Origin: Acidobacteriota bacterium | GTDB lineage: Bacteria; Acidobacteriota; Vicinamibacteria; Vicinamibacterales; CAVVIG01 | Direction: 5' to 3' | Assembly: GCA_003222555.1 (NCBI GenBank) | Contig: QHWL01000102.1 | Coordinates: forward strand, 1 to 8,570 | DNA: 8,570 nt | In this document: positions 5,098-8,570 of the stretch, piece by piece | Layout: each line of letters starts with the position of its first letter | Numbering within the stretch: the first letter of the stretch is position 1 | Position numbers and translations under genes: made by a program | Notes under the pieces: generated by a model | What the model was told of the DNA's origin: nothing | The model's database searches: none | What the model saw: only the letters and a program-made list of their open reading frames with translations

Positions 5098-7467
5098 ATG
5101 ACGAAACTGGAGACGCAGGAGCTGGATCGGGACTCGCGGGCACCGTATCGCGAAGTCGGTCGATCCGTGCCCCGTCTCGAGGGTGCGGCAAAGGTCACCG
5201 GCAGCGCCGAGTACATCCACAACCTTCGTGTGCCCGGCATGCTGCACGGGAAGATCTGCCGCAGTTCCGTCGCGCACGGGCGCATCGTCGGGATCGATTC
5301 GAGTGCCGCGCTCGCCATCGAGGGCGTGCACGCCGTCATCACGATCGACGAGGTCCTGACGTTGGTGGCGAACCCGTACTACGGACCGGCCTTCCACGAC
5401 CAGCCGATCCTCGCGCACGGAAAGGTCCGGCACGTCGGCGAACCAGTCGCCGTAGTGCTGGCCGCCGACCCGCACGTCGCCGAAGAGGCATCCAACCTCG
5501 TCGAGATCGCTTACGAGCCGATCGAGGCGGTATTCGACGAGGTCGCCGCCGCCCGGCCCGGCGCACCCGTCATTCACGACGTGCTCAAGCCGGCTGGAAT
5601 GTTTACCGACCTCAAGTACCTCCAGGGCCGTTCAGGCACCAACGTCGCACTCGATGCACGCGTCCGCCGGGGGGATGTGGTCAGGGGCTTTGCCGAGTCA
5701 GACCGCATTTTCGAGCACACCTTTCGAAGCGGCAAGGTGATGCACGCCGCGTTCGAGCCGATCGTCTCGGTGGCCGAGATGAACGGTCACGACGAACTGA
5801 CCATCCATTCCGCCACGCAGAGCCCGTCGTTCGTTCGCAGTGAGATCAGCCGCCTGCTGGGATGGCCCGAGAACCGCGTGCGCGTGCGCACGGCGTTTCT
5901 CGGAGGCGGGTTCGGCGCCAAGCTGTACATCAAGCTCGAAGCGCTCGTGGCCGTCTGCGCCCTGATCGTTCGCAAGCCGGTGCGGATCGCGCTGACCATG
6001 GACGAGCAGTTCTACACGATCACCAAGCACGGTGCGACCGTGCGCATCAAGACCGGCGTGAAGAACGACGGCCGCATGATCGCCCGTCAGGTCGAGACGT
6101 TCTGGAACGGCGGCGCGTATGCCGACATCGGCCCGCGGGTGACGCAGAAGTCGGGCTTTACCGCAGCCGGCCCCTACGACATCGAGCATGTCGCGCTCGA
6201 TAACTTCGCGGTGTACACCAACGAGCCGCCGGCGGGCGCGTTGCGAGGGTTCGGCATCTCGCAAGTGTCGTGGGCCTATGAGCGGCAGGCCGACATCATT
6301 GCCAGAACACTCGGCATCGACCCGCTCGATTTTCGGAGGCGGAACATCCTGCGCGAGGGACGTCCGCACGTGACCGGCACGCGGATTTCCAACCTGGAAA
6401 TTCCGGGCGTGCTGGACCTGCTTTCCGATCGCATGGAGTGGGACCGCCCCTTCGACCGGGGCACCGGAACCATCCGGCGCGGACGCGGACTCGCGCTCGG
6501 CCTGAAGGCCTGCATCTCGCCGACGACCTCGGTCGCGATCGTCCACGTGTATGGGGACGGGAGCTGTGCGGTGCACTGCGGCACCGTCGACATGGGGCAG
6601 GGCTCCGATACGGTGATGGCGCAGGTGGCGGGCGAGGTGCTGGGGATTCGCGCCGAATCCGTCCAGGTCTTGCACCCCGATACCAGTTCGACGCCGTACG
6701 ATATGGGCACGCTCGGATCGCGGTCCACGTTCCACATGGGCCACGCCGTGCGGATGGCGGCGCTGAGCGTCCGCGCGCAGTTGCTGGAAATCGCCGGCCG
6801 CGCGTTCGGCGTCGATCCGACCGATCTCGCATGTTGTGATGCGGCGGTTGTGTGCGGCGATGGCAGGCGCCTGACGCTCCGCGAGCTCATGCTGGAGCGC
6901 TTCGCCATGCAGGCCGGCAACGTCGTCGGCGTCGGATCGTACGCGCCGTCCTACGAGAAGGCGAACCCCGAGACAGGGCAGTCCCCGGACATCACGCCCT
7001 TCTGGATGCTCGGCGGCGCGGGCGCCGAGATCGCCGTCGACATGGAGACCGGCCGCATCAACGTCACCAAGCTGGTGAACGTGGCGGACGTTGGCCGCGC
7101 TATCAACCCGTCCATTGTCGAGCGCCAGCTGATCGGGGCGGCGATCATGCAGGCGGGGTTCACACTCTTCGAGGAAATGATCCTCATCGACGGGCAGGTG
7201 CTGAACGCCAGCCTCGCCGACTACAAGATCCCGGGATTCCTCGATCTGCCCGAGGATCTGTCGGCCGCCTACGTTGAAATTCCCCACGAGAACGGACCGT
7301 TCGGCGCGAAAGGGGTCGGCGAAACGGGGGTGTTCAGTCCGGCGCCGGCGATCGCAAACGCGCTGTACGACGCGATCGGCGTCGTTGTCACCGATTTGCC
7401 GCTGACGCCGGAGCGCGTGCTCAGGGCGATTCGCAAGGCGGAAGGCCGACCGATGGAGGACGACTGA
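5098..7467 (+). CDS. Molybdopterin-binding large subunit of a xanthine-dehydrogenase-family hydroxylase
   Basis: A 789-residue catalytic subunit expected to bind molybdopterin cytosine dinucleotide and hydroxylate a carbon centre with water as oxygen donor. The N-terminal a/b-hammerhead domain begins near VPRLEGAAKVTGSAEY (24-39). Cofactor motifs follow in order: FLGGGFGAK (267-275), PPAGALRGFG (377-386), VDMGQGSD (497-504), LGSRST (539-544), and GAKGVGETG (736-744), whose E742 corresponds to the catalytic base Glu of this family. HAAFEP (216-221) is at the usual substrate-side Glu position. The CO dehydrogenase active-site loop with its Cys (AYRCSFR type) is absent; GALRGFG is the xanthine-dehydrogenase and heteroaromatic hydroxylase form, so CO is an unlikely substrate. 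The start at ATG 5098 follows the FAD subunit stop by one base; the open frame further upstream overlaps that gene and is a shadow. Its TGA shares one base with the next ATG. Confidence 0.95.
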   Translation: MTKLETQELDRDSRAPYREVGRSVPRLEGAAKVTGSAEYIHNLRVPGMLHGKICRSSVAHGRIVGIDSSAALAIEGVHAVITIDEVLTLVANPYYGPAFHDQPILAHGKVRHVGEPVAVVLAADPHVAEEASNLVEIAYEPIEAVFDEVAAARPGAPVIHDVLKPAGMFTDLKYLQGRSGTNVALDARVRRGDVVRGFAESDRIFEHTFRSGKVMHAAFEPIVSVAEMNGHDELTIHSATQSPSFVRSEISRLLGWPENRVRVRTAFLGGGFGAKLYIKLEALVAVCALIVRKPVRIALTMDEQFYTITKHGATVRIKTGVKNDGRMIARQVETFWNGGAYADIGPRVTQKSGFTAAGPYDIEHVALDNFAVYTNEPPAGALRGFGISQVSWAYERQADIIARTLGIDPLDFRRRNILREGRPHVTGTRISNLEIPGVLDLLSDRMEWDRPFDRGTGTIRRGRGLALGLKACISPTTSVAIVHVYGDGSCAVHCGTVDMGQGSDTVMAQVAGEVLGIRAESVQVLHPDTSSTPYDMGTLGSRSTFHMGHAVRMAALSVRAQLLEIAGRAFGVDPTDLACCDAAVVCGDGRRLTLRELMLERFAMQAGNVVGVGSYAPSYEKANPETGQSPDITPFWMLGGAGAEIAVDMETGRINVTKLVNVADVGRAINPSIVERQLIGAAIMQAGFTLFEEMILIDGQVLNASLADYKIPGFLDLPEDLSAAYVEIPHENGPFGAKGVGETGVFSPAPAIANALYDAIGVVVTDLPLTPERVLRAIRKAEGRPMEDD

Positions 7468-7961
7468 TGAGTGGCGAACAGGGCAGGACGATTCCCTTCA
7501 TGCTCAACGACCGGCCGGTGGTGGCCCGCGTGGCTGTGTACGAGACGGTGGTCGAAGTTCTTCAGCGCGAGTTCGGTCTGTTTGGCGCGCGCGAGAGCTG
7601 CGGGCAAGGACTGTGCGGGTGCTGCACGGTGGTCGTGAACGGGACGGCCGTGTCGGGCTGTCTGTATCTGGCCGTGCTCGTCGATGGCGCAGAAGTGGTC
7701 ACGATTGAAGGACTCGCGACCGGAGGTTCGCTTCACCCGATTCAGCAGGCGTTCGTCGAAAAGAACGGCTTTCAATGCGGCTTCTGCACACCAGGGTTCA
7801 TCCTGATGACGAAGGAGCTTCTAGCGCATTGTCCCCACCCGACAACCGACGAGATTCGCCACTACCTGTCAGGCAATCTCTGCCGCTGCGCTTCCTATCT
7901 GGATATCGTAGAGGCGGTCAAGATGGCTGCAGAGGCAGGAGGAAGCACCGATCGCGGCTGA
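7467..7961 (+). CDS. [2Fe-2S] small subunit of the Mo hydroxylase (CoxS-like)
   Basis: A 164-residue electron-transfer subunit with two [2Fe-2S] clusters. The N-terminal plant-ferredoxin-type cluster uses C45, C50, C53 and C65 (motif ESCGQGLCGCCTV, then SGC). The C-terminal helical domain binds the second cluster with C104 and C107 (FQCGFCTPG) and C139 and C141 (GNLCRCASY). Q103 is the usual Gln next to the Cys that lies near the molybdenum cofactor. CASY replaces the commoner CTGY, a minor change. The extra C52 is not a standard ligand. The ATG at 7467 overlaps the large-subunit TGA by one base, and GGAGG at 7455-7459 lies 7 bases upstream, so the start is well supported. All cluster ligands are present, so this subunit looks functional even though the FAD subunit is broken. 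Confidence 0.95.
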   Translation: MSGEQGRTIPFMLNDRPVVARVAVYETVVEVLQREFGLFGARESCGQGLCGCCTVVVNGTAVSGCLYLAVLVDGAEVVTIEGLATGGSLHPIQQAFVEKNGFQCGFCTPGFILMTKELLAHCPHPTTDEIRHYLSGNLCRCASYLDIVEAVKMAAEAGGSTDRG

Positions 7962-7992
7962 AATCTGAACGCGCGGCCGCTACGCGCCGAGA

Positions 7993-8019
7993 TTGGGCAA
8001 CTGGTCGGCACTCGCCCAA
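7993..8019 (+). terminator. Hairpin after the operon, possible weak terminator
   Basis: TTGGGC at 7993-7998 pairs with GCCCAA at 8014-8019, with a 15-base loop, 31 bases after the CoxS-like stop. No U-tract follows on the plus strand, so it is not a typical intrinsic terminator. It could protect the 3' end, or be chance in GC-rich DNA. Confidence 0.25.
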
Positions 8020-8050
8020 AAGGCATGATGCGCCCCGGCCTTCGTTCGCA

Positions 8051-8128
8051 TTGGAATCTCTCCTTATTGCGCCTGACGGAGTGGCCAAGGCGCTTGAGGA
8101 GCGCGGCTTCGAGTCGGTGTGGTTCCGC
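8051..8128 (+). pseudogene. Short fragment resembling the start of a luciferase-like monooxygenase
   Basis: One frame across this spacer reads VAKALEERGFESVWF, a pattern close to the first helix and second strand of luciferase-like (LLM, F420 or FMN-dependent) oxidoreductases, where A.AAEERGFESLW is common. No start with a ribosome site precedes it, the usual first strand is missing, and after about 26 residues the similarity stops; the frame then runs on as unfamiliar sequence ([15 protein letters not shown]) into the antitoxin gene. It reads best as a leftover of a deleted gene. The match is short and made by eye, so coincidence cannot be excluded. Confidence 0.25.
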
Positions 8129-8150
8129 GGCACGCGCCAGTACGACGTGA

Positions 8151-8570
<420 letters not shown>

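Noticed and set aside
5698..7287. 529-codon open frame on the minus strand opposite the molybdopterin subunit
   Set aside because: It mirrors the codon periodicity of the real gene, is Arg/His/Asp-rich and shows no recognisable domain.

Overview
The window is GC-rich and gene-dense. It looks like a chromosomal segment of a soil-type bacterium. The mix of a ThuA-like protein, a UbiD decarboxylase, a three-subunit molybdenum hydroxylase and a type II toxin-antitoxin pair is common in Acidobacteriota and similar environmental lineages, but no rRNA, tRNA or marker gene fixes the taxon, so this is only a guess. I see no mobile element, CRISPR array or RNA gene.

Layout, left to right. (1) 2-319, plus strand: the C-terminal end of a ThuA-like protein. 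(2) 190-3397, minus strand: a major facilitator transporter (2030-3397), a 202-base gap holding a doubtful 50-codon frame, and a UbiD-family prFMN decarboxylase (1815 down to 190, or down to about 377 if its 3' end is frameshifted). (3) 3398-3748: a 351-base divergent intergenic region with a good sigma-70-type promoter facing right and a small palindrome. (4) 3749-7961, plus strand: a tight operon of a CoxG-like SRPBCC protein, an FAD subunit (CoxM-like) broken by a one-base deletion, a molybdopterin subunit (CoxL-like) and a two-cluster [2Fe-2S] subunit (CoxS-like). Junctions are a 4-base overlap, a 1-base gap and a 1-base overlap. (5) 7962-8222: a spacer with a hairpin, a short decayed luciferase-like fragment and a direct repeat. 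(6) 8223-8570: a Phd/YefM-type antitoxin overlapping a PIN-domain toxin that runs off the window.

The core (2-4) reads as one divergent catabolic locus: uptake of an organic acid, decarboxylation by UbiD, and hydroxylation by a xanthine-dehydrogenase-family enzyme, with CoxG helping the hydroxylase mature or attach to the membrane. The large subunit has the xanthine-dehydrogenase-type loop GALRGFG where true CO dehydrogenase has a Cys-containing loop, so CO oxidation is unlikely. An aromatic, furan or N-heterocyclic carboxylate is the likelier substrate. The gene types (UbiD, MFS transporter, three-subunit Mo hydroxylase) recall the furan-dicarboxylate (hmf) type of pathway, but no CoA ligase, UbiX or downstream ring-cleavage gene is present here, so the substrate stays open.

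The clearest single observation is the FAD subunit lesion. Restoring one G between 4545 and 4546 recreates the expected VATLGG FAD-binding loop and a normal 292-residue protein. Either this copy is a recent pseudogene or the sequence has an error at that point.
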